Positions 35,336 to 43,199 of a DNA stretch of 64,000 nucleotides are shown here, piece by piece. The stretch is from Flavobacterium araucananum (GTDB taxonomy: Bacteria; Bacteroidota; Bacteroidia; Flavobacteriales; Flavobacteriaceae): the NCBI RefSeq assembly GCF_002222055.1, contig NZ_MUGS01000006.1:86701-150700 (forward strand), given 5' to 3'. How positions within the stretch are numbered: position 1 is the stretch's first letter; each line of letters starts with the position of its first letter. The notes under the pieces are model-generated. The model saw only the letters and a list, made by a program, of their open reading frames with translations, was not told where the DNA came from and made no database searches. Position numbers and translations under genes: made by a program.

Positions 35336-36400
35336 TTACTCATATAAGGTATTAATTTTTGTCCATAACGTTTTGTCAAAGTCAGATAGTGCTAAGTTGA
35401 CGTCGTCAGCTGCGTCCCCCATCCTGATAATGACCATGTTTTTGCTTGGTACTACATATATTTTCTGGTCGTTTTTACCTAATGCCATAAACATATCGTT
35501 TGGGGCAGTTGGAATCACACTTCCCTGAAAACTAAGTTGTGATTGTGGCAAATGATAATTTGCTTTTCCGTTTAGCCACCATAAATAGCCATAACCTAAA
35601 TTGATGTTTTGCGAAGTAGTTGTTGCTTCCTTAAAATAGGTTTCATTTAGTATTTGGGTATTGTCCCATTTTCCTTTATTGAGCATTAAAAGTCCAAATC
35701 GTGCCATGCTTCTTGATGTGCTGGTATAAACAGTATTGTTGCCAATTTGTACCCACGAACCATTCATGCCAATTTTATCTCTTAGTTTGGCGTTAAAATA
35801 ATTCTCCCAGGTTTGTCCGCTGGCTTTTGCGATAACATCTTGCAATTTTACATATACATTGTGATATGCCCAACGATTTCCGGCATCTGCTTTATAGATT
35901 AAACTTGCGGGATCTACGTCATCCGTACTGTCATCAAGTCCTGAAGTCATTGTAAGTAAGTTTTTGCAGGTAATCAGGTTTTCTTGTGTCAATGTTTCAT
36001 TTGTCCATTTTGTGCCAATATATTGCGAAACTTTATTGTTGATATTTATTAAGTTCTCTTGCTGTGCAATTCCTGCCATTGTCGAGGTTAGTGTTTTTCC
36101 GGCACTTGCCCAATACCAATTGGTAGTAGGGGAGTGACCATTAAAATAATTTTCTAAAACAATGCGGCCGTTTATCAGGATTATAAATGATTTAGAATGT
36201 TTGAGTTCTAAATAATCTAAAAGTGGCTGTACTGCATTTTGATTCCATTTAAGGTCGCTAATAGATTTCGTTTCCCAAGTATTTCCTGTTAATGGAGGGA
36301 AATAGGCCGTTTCGGATGTTGGAGGTGATGGTTCAGTCGAATCTGAACTGCATCCGGTAAATAGCAAGATTGTCAGGATTGTACAAATAGTTTTGGTCAT
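35336..36400 (-). CDS. Serine hydrolase lipoprotein, beta-lactamase class C-like
   Basis: A 354-residue lipoprotein (lipobox LLFTGC, Cys17) of the penicillin-binding-protein/class C beta-lactamase fold. The catalytic SxxK is S99-AGK102 in WYWASAGKTLTS, and YHN in RWAYHNVYVKL supplies the YxN motif. TCKNLLTMTSGLDDS is the conserved LLTMTSGL. The third motif is less clear, near YVVPSKNMVIIRMG. Such proteins are often esterases or D-aminopeptidases rather than antibiotic-inactivating enzymes. A Ser/Thr/Pro-rich linker follows the lipid-anchored Cys. It is encoded convergent to the ftsY unit and appears monocistronic. Confidence 0.88.
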   Translation of the reverse strand: MTKTICTILTILLFTGCSSDSTEPSPPTSETAYFPPLTGNTWETKSISDLKWNQNAVQPLLDYLELKHSKSFIILINGRIVLENYFNGHSPTTNWYWASAGKTLTSTMAGIAQQENLININNKVSQYIGTKWTNETLTQENLITCKNLLTMTSGLDDSTDDVDPASLIYKADAGNRWAYHNVYVKLQDVIAKASGQTWENYFNAKLRDKIGMNGSWVQIGNNTVYTSTSRSMARFGLLMLNKGKWDNTQILNETYFKEATTTSQNINLGYGYLWWLNGKANYHLPQSQLSFQGSVIPTAPNDMFMALGKNDQKIYVVPSKNMVIIRMGDAADDVNLALSDFDKTLWTKINTLYE

Positions 36401-36526
36401 GTTTTTTGGTTTTGCTTTAATCTATGACCAAAAATATGTAAAATAGTTTAATGGGTTTTTTAATATTTTATTTCTTTTAAATTTTATAAGCTTAACTTTG
36501 TATTACAAAATTTTCTTTTGAAAACC

Positions 36527-36650
36527 GGAGTCCTAGCCCTGATGGGAGCGGTATCCTTTTGTGTTCGCTTTTGCGGAAACAAAAGATATAGCATACAGCA
36601 GGAAATAGCTCCTAACCCTTATTCTGATAGTTGTCGGGAGTGGCTTAGAA
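36527..36650. repeat. Dispersed intergenic repeat of the 'TAGCCCTGATGG' type
   Basis: The sequence GTCCTAGCCCTGATGGGAGC, then TTTTGCGGAAACAAAAGATA, then CAGCAGGAAATAGCTCCTAA has the look of a composite palindromic repeat I associate with Flavobacterium intergenic regions. It explains why the frame upstream of the lipoprotein start at 36680 stays open without being coding. Confidence 0.55.
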
Positions 36651-36679
36651 AGATTATTATTGAATTTAATAAATATAGT

Positions 36680-37123
36680 ATGAAAAACACTTTTATAATT
36701 TTGGTTTTATCTCTTTTGCTTGTAAGTTGCAGGCAGGAAATTAAACCCGCAGATATTGCAAAACTAAATGGTTACTGGGAAATTGAGAAGGTAGTTTTTG
36801 ATAAAGGGGAACAAAAGGATTACGGAATGAATGAGAGTTTTGATTATTTTGATATTAAAAGTAGTAGTAAAGGAATCCGAAAGAAGGTGATGCCTCAGCT
36901 TGATGGAACTTTTTTGACGAGTGATTCTTTTGAAAACGTTTCGGTTCGGTTTAAAGGCGATCAGGTTTTTCTGGATTATAAAACGGATTATGCAAAATGG
37001 AGTGAAGAATTGATTTCGGTTTCGGATACGGAATTGGTAGTCAAAAATGAGCAGAATAAAGAATATCATTATAAAAAAGCGGGAGCAATAAATTTATTAA
37101 ACGATGGCAAAAAGGCTAAATAA
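36680..37123 (+). CDS. Small lipoprotein of unknown function
   Basis: A 147-residue lipoprotein with a clear signal (MKNTFIILVLSLLLVSC, Cys17). The mature part is of lipocalin-like size and pattern: AKLNGYWEIEKVVFDKGEQK, then FDYFDIKSSSKGIRKKVMPQ, VSVRFKGDQVFLDY and ELISVSDTELVVKNEQNKEY. Small Bacteroidota lipoproteins of this kind are common, with no assigned role. I chose ATG 36680. The frame is open further upstream to 36518, but that part lies inside a dispersed repeat and lacks coding character. The 3' end overlaps the DUF721 start by 20 bases, so the two are probably co-translated. Confidence 0.8.
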   Translation: MKNTFIILVLSLLLVSCRQEIKPADIAKLNGYWEIEKVVFDKGEQKDYGMNESFDYFDIKSSSKGIRKKVMPQLDGTFLTSDSFENVSVRFKGDQVFLDYKTDYAKWSEELISVSDTELVVKNEQNKEYHYKKAGAINLLNDGKKAK

Positions 37124-37400
37124 TCAAAGTACAATCGGGGCTGTTTTACAACAAATCATCCAGGTTAATAAGTTAGGTGCCGGAATGGATCAGATAGATG
37201 TAAAAGAGGCTTGGAGACAGTTGATGGGGAATGGTGTAAATACGTATACAAAAAATGTGGTACTAAAAGGAAGTACGTTGTACGTAGAATTAGGATCTGC
37301 CGTTTTGAGAGAAGAATTGAGTCATGGAAAATCTAAAATCGTAAAAATGATCAACGATGAGTTAGGGCGCGAAGTAGTTAAGGATGTAGTTTTGAGATAG
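37104..37400 (+). CDS. DUF721 / DciA-like protein
   Basis: A 98-residue protein of the DUF721 family (STIGAVLQQIIQVNKLGAGM, then VKEAWRQLMGNGVNTYT and TLYVELGSAVLREELSHGKS, ending ELGREVVKDVVLR). The pattern of an N-terminal helix, a W-x-x-LMG motif and a KH-like C-terminal half is that of DciA, the predicted helicase-loading protein of bacteria that lack DnaC. Flavobacteria lack DnaC, so a role in loading DnaB is plausible. It overlaps the lipoprotein gene by 20 bases. A tandem-repeat region begins at its stop codon. Confidence 0.8.
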   Translation: MAKRLNNQSTIGAVLQQIIQVNKLGAGMDQIDVKEAWRQLMGNGVNTYTKNVVLKGSTLYVELGSAVLREELSHGKSKIVKMINDELGREVVKDVVLR

Positions 37401-37565
37401 TATTCAGTTACAGTTTACAGTCTCAGTATTCAGTCTCAGTATTCAGTCTCAGTATTCAGTCTCAGTATTCAGTCTCACAAAAAAATATCATAAAAAAAAC
37501 CTGTTTCAATTTGAAACAGGTTTTTTTTATGATGTAAACTGTCACTGAATACTGTGACTGTAAAC
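37401..37565. repeat. CAGT-rich repeat copy 3: 13-bp tandem array inside an inverted repeat
   Basis: Four perfect copies of TCTCAGTATTCAG (37421-37472) plus a partial fifth lie inside long arms. TATTCAGTTACAGTTTAC (37401-37418) pairs with GTAAACTGTCACTGAATA (37534-37551) at 17 of 18 positions. The ndk terminator hairpin sits between the arms. The same words occur at 1271-1304 and 30621-30690. Confidence 0.85.
37492..37528. terminator. Bidirectional terminator between DciA-like and ndk genes
   Basis: A 17-bp perfect stem (AAAAAAAACCTGTTTCA against TGAAACAGGTTTTTTTT) over a 3-nt loop has A and T runs on both outer sides, so it can terminate both convergent genes. Confidence 0.9.
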
Positions 37566-37568
37566 TTA

Positions 37569-37988
37569 TTAGAACTGCTCTCTTCCTGCAAAATGAAATG
37601 CACCTTCGATTGCAGCGTTTTCGTCGCTATCAGAACCGTGAACTGCATTTTCTCCAATAGAAGTTGCGTATGCTTTACGAATAGTTCCTTCAGCAGCTTC
37701 AGCAGGATTTGTAGCTCCTATTAAAGTTCTGAAATCTTCTACTGCGTTGTCTTTTTCTAAAATTGCAGCAACAATTGGTCCACGAGACATGAATTCAACT
37801 AATTCTCCGTAGAAAGGTCTTTCTGCGTGAACTGCATAAAATGCTTTAGCATCAGCTACAGTTAATTGAGTTAATTTTAATGAAACGATTTTGAAACCTC
37901 CATTAGTAATCATTGCTAAGATATTACCGATGTGTCCGTTTTGAACTGCATCTGGCTTAATCATTGTAAAAGTTCTATTTGTTGCCAT
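37569..37988 (-). CDS. ndk: Nucleoside diphosphate kinase
   Basis: A 139-residue Ndk. It has [20 protein letters not shown] at the N-terminus, [40 protein letters not shown], and the active-site [12 protein letters not shown] with the phosphohistidine. The length and all core motifs are standard. It transfers gamma-phosphates between nucleoside triphosphates and diphosphates. It is monocistronic with a strong terminator downstream. Confidence 0.97.
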   Translation of the reverse strand: MATNRTFTMIKPDAVQNGHIGNILAMITNGGFKIVSLKLTQLTVADAKAFYAVHAERPFYGELVEFMSRGPIVAAILEKDNAVEDFRTLIGATNPAEAAEGTIRKAYATSIGENAVHGSDSDENAAIEGAFHFAGREQF

Positions 37989-38115
37989 TTTTATTGCTTA
38001 TTTTTAATTTTGTGCAAAAGTATACTTTTTTTATGAATTGATTTTAATAAATTCATAATTAAACAGTAAAAAATAATGCTTATGTGATTTTTTTAAACGA
38101 TATAAGTGATAGTAG

Positions 38116-38133
38116 AGATGCACAGCAGTGCAT
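38116..38133. repeat. Small perfect hairpin complementary to the downstream terminator
   Basis: GATGCACAGCAGTGCATC folds as a 7-bp stem with a 4-nt loop. Its core GCACAGCAGTGC shares the same word, in the other polarity, with the terminator hairpin core at 38163-38180 (GCACTGCTGTGC). Confidence 0.6.
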
Positions 38134-38159
38134 CTGACACAAAGTAATATTTAATAAAA

Positions 38160-38182
38160 AAAGACGCACTGCTGTGCGTCTT
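38160..38182 (-). terminator. Terminator of the second DUF5009 gene
   Basis: AAGACGCAC and GTGCGTCTT pair over TGCT. On the minus strand the hairpin is followed by TTTTTTTA. It lies about 15 bases beyond the stop codon. Confidence 0.82.
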
Positions 38183-38196
38183 ATATGATAAAAAAT

Positions 38197-39468
38197 TTAT
38201 ACTTTGAATATTAATTTGTTTTTATAAAATATCCATAAAATAAACGTCCATATTGCTACGTAAACCAATGCTCCCGCCAAAGATGCGGTCATTGGATTGC
38301 TGAAAAATGGTGCAATCCCAAAGTGATATAAATAGTTAAGAAGATTAATTTGCTCTGCAGGATTTTGTGGATTTTTGACCTGAATCATTACCAGGGCCTG
38401 CGGTATAATCTGTGAGAAGAAAAACACGATCATTGGATTTACTCCCCAGATCAAAAATAATTTGAATCCTTTTTTATAATCTGCAATATCAATTACATAA
38501 TACAAGATCGACAAACAAGTTGCGGCTAATCCGGTAGTGTATAAAACGTAGCTGCTGGTCCAAAGAGATTTGTTTATCGGGAAAACGATATCCCAAAGCA
38601 AACCTGCAATAATAAGTGTTATTCCTGCAATGGCAATTTTAGTGGCTTTTTGGGTTTTGGTAATTTCGCGTTGTACTATTTGTCCAATTAATAAACCAAT
38701 GATTCCGTTTACAATTGATGGCAAAGTGCTTAAAATCCCTTCAGGGTCCCAGGTAATTGTTTCACGATACATGTGTCCTTTTAGTAAGATGCTGTCAACC
38801 CATGAAGCAAGATTGGTTCCTTTTTCAAGATTTGCAGCTCCAATTCCAGGAACAGGAACCAAAGTCATTAGTGCCCAATAGCCCAACAATAAAACTATTC
38901 CCGTAATGATTTGTGTTTTTTTGGTCGTTTTTAAGTATAATAGAGAAACTACAAAATAAACTATTGCAATGCGTTGCAGAACTCCCGGCAAGCGCACATT
39001 TTGATAAGCTTCGATACCGCTGTAAGCCAAAAAGAGATAAATAATCAGAATCGAAAAAGCCAGAATGTTTTTGACTTTTGAACTAAAATTGCCCATTAAT
39101 GCATAACCAACTGCAACGGTAATTAGTAGTCGGCCTATAAGAAGTGAGATACCATCGAGTCCAAAAAGTTGTATTTTGGCAAAATAATTAAAGAAAATCC
39201 CAAGGCAGAACATTCGCAACGAACGAACCAGAATTTTATTGAAAGTTGAGTCGTCCCAAGTTTTAGTGGGCATTGCCAGAGGAACAGCAACTCCCATAAT
39301 AAAGATAAAAAAAGGAAAAACTAAATCTGTTGGCGTACAGCCATGCCATTCTGAATGTAATAAAGGGGCATAAACATGTCCCCAATCTCCGGGATTGTTA
39401 ACAATAGTCATTAATAAAATTGTTAATCCTCTAAAGACATCTAAAGATATCAAGCGCTCTCTGGTCAT
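38197..39468 (-). CDS. DUF5009/HGSNAT-like membrane acyltransferase, copy 2
   Basis: A 423-residue protein with about 10-11 membrane segments. It has the family start RLISLDVFRGLTILLMTIVN, then HGCTPTDLVFPFFIFIMGVA and VPLAMPTKTWDD. LFLIWGVNPMIVFFFSQIIP near the C-terminus matches the conserved NPL/NPM segment. HGSNAT-like proteins acetylate amino sugars across the membrane. HSEWHGC keeps a histidine at the position expected for the acetyl-accepting residue; copy 1 has RHMPADA there, so the two copies differ in this loop. It stands alone. It may act on peptidoglycan- or glycan-derived sugars, but the substrate is unknown. Confidence 0.87.
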   Translation of the reverse strand: MTRERLISLDVFRGLTILLMTIVNNPGDWGHVYAPLLHSEWHGCTPTDLVFPFFIFIMGVAVPLAMPTKTWDDSTFNKILVRSLRMFCLGIFFNYFAKIQLFGLDGISLLIGRLLITVAVGYALMGNFSSKVKNILAFSILIIYLFLAYSGIEAYQNVRLPGVLQRIAIVYFVVSLLYLKTTKKTQIITGIVLLLGYWALMTLVPVPGIGAANLEKGTNLASWVDSILLKGHMYRETITWDPEGILSTLPSIVNGIIGLLIGQIVQREITKTQKATKIAIAGITLIIAGLLWDIVFPINKSLWTSSYVLYTTGLAATCLSILYYVIDIADYKKGFKLFLIWGVNPMIVFFFSQIIPQALVMIQVKNPQNPAEQINLLNYLYHFGIAPFFSNPMTASLAGALVYVAIWTFILWIFYKNKLIFKV

Positions 39469-39606
39469 AATTTTGGTAAATAGGTTAATTTTTGTTTTTT
39501 AAAAGTTACTATTTGGTTTAGAGAGGCAATAATCTTAGAAGGAGTGGTTATTTATTTCAGAGAATTATTACTTTATTTTAATCTGCTAAGCAGGTTGTTT
39601 TTTTGC

Positions 39607-39690
39607 CACCAATTACAGGAATTTACACCAATCTAATTTTTATGAAAGAAACATTAATTCGCGAAAATTAGTGGGATTTGTGGCTGTTTT
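39607..39690. repeat. Decayed 'gccacnaatt' dispersed repeat
   Basis: TTTGCCACCAATTACAGGAA at one side and, inverted, AAATTAGTGGGATTTGTGGC at the other make an imperfect inverted repeat around TTAATTCGCG. It belongs to the same family as elements near 52845-52980, 56338-56368 and 59681-59732. Confidence 0.5.
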
Positions 39691-39699
39691 TTTTGTTTT

Positions 39700-41289
39700 T
39701 TATATTGTTATGATATTAAAATTAGTTTCTAAAGGTTTTAATTTTTGTATTAAAAGCGGGATCAATTGTTCTCCTTTTTCCAGATAAAATTCTGAGAAAT
39801 TAGTTTGACGTTCCTGTAAACTTTGATTAGGGAACAACTCGCATTGTAAATCTACAACCCGTTGCAGCTCTGAATCTAATTTGCGTTTTTGCGCTTTTAG
39901 TAATCGTTTTTCAAGATTGTCCAAACCTTTCTTTTGTTTGACTTCCTGAGCTTTTACAGCTCCCGTAAACGATTGATCTGTTTGTTGTGCTAATTCGTAA
40001 AGATATTCAAATTGTTTTTCTAACGCTTCTTTTTGAGGGGTTAAATCAATAGGAAAAGCAGATAGTTTATGAGTGATGACATTAATTAAATCAGCTGGTT
40101 TTGTAAATAAAGATGCCCATGTCAGGTTTAATTTGTCGGCTTTTTTTGCTTGTTTTTCTGTTGATAATAATACAGAATTACGAACAAGAAGCATCGGGAA
40201 AGTGATCTTTACAGCATCGAAAAAAGACTTTAACTCTAACCAATAGGCAATTTCTCCGCCTCCGCCAATGTAGCATAAATTAGGCAGGATAATTTCCTGA
40301 TATAACGGACGCATAATAACATTAGGGCTAAATTTCTCCGGATTGCTATGTAGTTTTTTTAGAATTTCTTCTTTCGAAAATGAGATTTTAGTATTGTTGA
40401 CAAAGTATTTATCGTTTTCAAAAATAATTCGTTCCCGTAAATCGTCTTCAATATAAAATAAATTGATTTCACGCGGATTTACCTGTACAGTATAATTCTG
40501 AAATTGAGAAATCGTTTCCTGAACAGCTTTAAACGAAGTTTGTTGTTGCAGCTCTTCTTTGATATACGGAATAAAAGCTTGTTTCAGATTGGCATCGTCA
40601 GCATCTAAAATTACCAAGCCATAATTTGCAAACAAACTATTGGCTAAAAAGCGTGTTGCATCTGCAAGGCTTTCATGATTTAAATATGCTTCTTCAAATA
40701 GTTTTTTTAGAACTCCGGCATTTGTGCTTGATCCCAATTCTTTCGAATATATCTCGAAAAATTCAGCTAAGCCTTCAGTCGAAAGTCTTCCAACAGGACC
40801 CGTACTTTCTTTATTCCATCGGAATTTTTTTCCTTTAAAATTAAAATAATTGATCTCCTCAAAATCATGATCTTCAGTTGCCATCCAATAAACCGGGACA
40901 AAATTATTTGCCGGATATTTTAGCTTTAATTCCTTGGTCAGATTAATTGTCGAGATAATTTTATATAAAAAATACAAGGGACCACTAAACAAATTTAATT
41001 GATGTCCGGTGGTTATTGTAAACGTATTTGAAAGTGCTAAAAGCTCGATATTTTGCTTTGTCGAATCAGAGATTTCGATATGATGATATTGCTTTTTTAA
41101 AGTTTCAACCAAAGCAATTCGGTTGTTATGATCAAAGTTAGCAGCTTTTTCAGCAATTTGTTTTTCGAAATTTTCTAAAGTCGGAAAATAATTGTACAGT
41201 GGTTTTAACGCTGGTTTTTGATCTAAATAATCGTGTATCAATCTAGAAAAATATCCTGAAGTTTGATAGCTGATACAGTCGGTTGGCAT
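39700..41289 (-). CDS. bshC: Bacillithiol biosynthesis cysteine-adding enzyme BshC
   Basis: A 529-residue protein matching BshC in length and pattern. The N-terminal segment is YQTSGYFSRLIHDYLDQKPA, followed by FTITTGHQLNLFSGPLYFLY, PVYWMATEDHDFEEINYFNF and VIMRPLYQEIILPNLCYIGG with GEIAYWLELK. A long basic coiled coil (LEKRLLKAQKRKLDSELQRV) is near the C-terminus, as in the B. subtilis structure. It adds cysteine to glucosaminyl-malate, the last step of bacillithiol synthesis, a low-molecular-weight thiol used in Bacteroidota as well as Firmicutes. bshA and bshB are not in the window. It is monocistronic, divergent from the transporter gene. Confidence 0.94.
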   Translation of the reverse strand: MPTDCISYQTSGYFSRLIHDYLDQKPALKPLYNYFPTLENFEKQIAEKAANFDHNNRIALVETLKKQYHHIEISDSTKQNIELLALSNTFTITTGHQLNLFSGPLYFLYKIISTINLTKELKLKYPANNFVPVYWMATEDHDFEEINYFNFKGKKFRWNKESTGPVGRLSTEGLAEFFEIYSKELGSSTNAGVLKKLFEEAYLNHESLADATRFLANSLFANYGLVILDADDANLKQAFIPYIKEELQQQTSFKAVQETISQFQNYTVQVNPREINLFYIEDDLRERIIFENDKYFVNNTKISFSKEEILKKLHSNPEKFSPNVIMRPLYQEIILPNLCYIGGGGEIAYWLELKSFFDAVKITFPMLLVRNSVLLSTEKQAKKADKLNLTWASLFTKPADLINVITHKLSAFPIDLTPQKEALEKQFEYLYELAQQTDQSFTGAVKAQEVKQKKGLDNLEKRLLKAQKRKLDSELQRVVDLQCELFPNQSLQERQTNFSEFYLEKGEQLIPLLIQKLKPLETNFNIITI

Positions 41290-41523
41290 AATTTTAAATT
41301 TATTTTTGACAGCTGTAAATTTAATGAAAATATGTAGTTAAATACAGTTTTAACGATTGGTTATGATTTGATTTTTTGTTTTTATTTTAAAGTTCCTCTA
41401 ATCAGGTTTTTAATGTTACGTTATTTAATGCTGCAAAAAATGAAGAATACAGGTTTTTTGTTAAATGTATAGTAATGTTTTAAAACTATTTATCTAAAGT
41501 GTGAATTATTAGCATCGAAATTA

Positions 41524-41531
41524 TATTTTTG
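41524..41531 (+). promoter_or_regulatory. -7 element upstream of the MHS transporter gene
   Basis: TATTTTTG, 30 bases before ATG 41562, fits TAnnTTTG. A clear -33 TTG is not found at the standard distance. Confidence 0.4.
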
Positions 41532-41561
41532 TAAGCAAAAAAAACGATATATCAGTTTTAC

Positions 41562-42839
41562 ATGAAAAATAACCCTAATCAGGAGAACTCGTTACGACAT
41601 GTTCTTTTTGGTTCCTTAATTGGTACCACAATCGAGTTTTTCGACTTTTACATATATGCCAATGCTGCCGTATTGGTTTTTCCGCAATTATTTTTTCCGG
41701 GAGCCAGTAGTACAAATTCTACCCTTGAATCGTTGGCGACTTTTTCGATAGCCTTTTTATCCCGACCAATAGGTTCAGCCATTTTTGGACATTATGGAGA
41801 TAAAATTGGACGTAAAGTAACTCTTGTAGTTGCATTGCTAACGATGGGGTTATCGACCATTGCAATTGGTTTTTTACCAGGTTATGCAAGTATCGGGATC
41901 GCTGCGCCAATTTTGTTAATGTTATGCAGGTTTGGTCAGGGAGTTGGTTTAGGAGGCGAGTGGGGTGGTGCCGTTTTATTGGCGATCGAAAATGCACCGC
42001 CACATAAACGTGCCTGGTATGGAATGTTTCCGCAATTAGGTGCGCCTATTGGATTGTTGCTTTCAGGAGGAACTTTTTTATTATTAACAGATTCTATGAC
42101 CAGCGAAGCTTTTATGGATTATGGCTGGAGAATTCCGTTTATCGCAAGTTCTCTTTTGGTAATTGTAGGGTTTTATATTCGTTTGAAAATTAGTGAAACT
42201 CCCGCTTTTAAAAACTCTAAACTGGAACAGAAAGAAGTTGCAATTCCGTTTTTTACCTTACTGAAATCCTATAAAAATCAATTGATTTTTGGGACATTAT
42301 CTGCCATTACAACCTTTTTGGTATTTTATTTAATGACGGTTTTTACATTAAGCTGGGCGACCTCAGATTTAGGTTTTACAAAAAGAGATGGTTTGTTGAT
42401 ACAGCTCTTCTCCGTATTATTTTTTGCTATTTTTATTCCTGTTTCTGCGGTAGTCGCTGATAAAATTGGTCGTCGAAAAATACTAATCATTACTACGGTG
42501 GCAATTGCTATTTTCGGATTTTTCTTTTCGTTCTTTCTTAACTCAGGAAACCCTGTTATGGTAACATCATTTGTTTGTATCGGTATGTCGTTGATGGGGT
42601 TTACTTATGGACCGTTGGGAACTTTTTTGTCAGAATTATTTCCTACCACAGTTCGTTATTCCGGTGCTTCATTGACTTTTAATATGGCAGGAATTCTGGG
42701 TGCTGCATTTGCGCCACTAATTGCAATTTGGCTGGCAAGTACTTACGGTTTAAACTATGTAGGCTTTTATCTTACTACTGCTGCTTTGATTTCTTTAATA
42801 TCATTTTTAGTGATTTCTAAGAAGGTACATCAGTTTTAA
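41562..42839 (+). CDS. Major facilitator transporter of the metabolite:H+ symporter (MHS) type
   Basis: A 425-residue protein with 12 predicted membrane helices. It shows the MHS/ProP-type opening SLIGTTIEFFDFYIYANAAV and the MFS loop motif GHYGDKIGRKVTLVVALLTM between helices 2 and 3. RFGQGVGLGGEWGGAVLLAI in helix 4 is diagnostic, and the second-half loop is ADKIGRRKIL. Relatives import proline/betaine, citrate, alpha-ketoglutarate or shikimate with protons. The substrate cannot be read from the sequence. It is probably monocistronic; a terminator follows. Confidence 0.9.
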   Translation: MKNNPNQENSLRHVLFGSLIGTTIEFFDFYIYANAAVLVFPQLFFPGASSTNSTLESLATFSIAFLSRPIGSAIFGHYGDKIGRKVTLVVALLTMGLSTIAIGFLPGYASIGIAAPILLMLCRFGQGVGLGGEWGGAVLLAIENAPPHKRAWYGMFPQLGAPIGLLLSGGTFLLLTDSMTSEAFMDYGWRIPFIASSLLVIVGFYIRLKISETPAFKNSKLEQKEVAIPFFTLLKSYKNQLIFGTLSAITTFLVFYLMTVFTLSWATSDLGFTKRDGLLIQLFSVLFFAIFIPVSAVVADKIGRRKILIITTVAIAIFGFFFSFFLNSGNPVMVTSFVCIGMSLMGFTYGPLGTFLSELFPTTVRYSGASLTFNMAGILGAAFAPLIAIWLASTYGLNYVGFYLTTAALISLISFLVISKKVHQF

Positions 42840-42859
42840 ACTCAATTTATAAACCTTAT

Positions 42860-42897
42860 AAAATGGGCAACAATATAAATTGTTGCTCATTTTTTTT
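42860..42897 (+). terminator. Rho-independent terminator after the MHS transporter gene
   Basis: Arms AATGGGCAACAAT and ATTGTTGCTCATT (one G-T pair) over ATAA are followed by eight Ts. Confidence 0.88.
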
Positions 42898-42912
42898 GTG
42901 GATTGAAAAAGT

Positions 42913-42932
42913 ATTTAGATATTTGTCTAAAT
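42913..42932. promoter_or_regulatory. Palindromic operator in front of the sdpR-like gene
   Basis: ATTTAGA (42913-42919) and TCTAAAT (42926-42932) form perfect arms around TATTTG, six bases before the repressor start codon. ArsR-family repressors bind such AT-rich dyads, so autorepression of the pair is likely. Confidence 0.65.
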
Positions 42933-42938
42933 ATATAA

Positions 42939-43196
42939 ATGATGAATGAGATTTTCAAAGCCTTAAATGATGCGACCCGAAGAGAAATTCTGGAACTATT
43001 AAAAGAGAAAGATTTATCAGCCGGAGAGATTGCCGATGCTTTCAATATATCAAAGCCCAGCATTTCGCATCATTTGGATATTTTAAAACGAGCAGATTTA
43101 ATTACTTCTCAAAAAAACGGGCAATTTATCATCTACTCCATCAATACCACCATAATGGAAGATGTTTTGCAATGGATACTAACCTTTAAAAAATAA
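42939..43196 (+). CDS. ArsR-family repressor, SdpR-like
   Basis: An 85-residue winged-helix protein: IFKALNDATRREILELLKEK, then DLSAGEIADAFNISKPSISH followed by HLDILKRADLITSQKNGQFI. It lacks the Cys metal sites of ArsR/SmtB and matches autorepressor SdpR, which controls the immunity gene sdpI in Bacillus. The SdpI-like gene begins three bases after its stop, and a dyad operator overlaps its promoter region. The start could be either of two adjacent ATGs. In Bacillus, SdpR is sequestered at the membrane by toxin-bound SdpI; whether that applies here is unknown. Confidence 0.88.
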   Translation: MMNEIFKALNDATRREILELLKEKDLSAGEIADAFNISKPSISHHLDILKRADLITSQKNGQFIIYSINTTIMEDVLQWILTFKK

Positions 43197-43199
43197 AAA

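Noticed and set aside
35336..36400. Antibiotic-resistance beta-lactamase
   Set aside because: The SxxK and YxN motifs fit the broad serine-hydrolase family, but lipid anchoring and sequence do not indicate a true class C beta-lactamase.
36518..36679. N-terminal extension of the small lipoprotein
   Set aside because: It lies inside a dispersed repeat, and the extension would bury the lipoprotein signal that begins at 36680.
37421..37477. Possible CRISPR array
   Set aside because: The repeats are 13 bases, directly abutting, with no spacers and no cas genes nearby; this is a simple tandem repeat.
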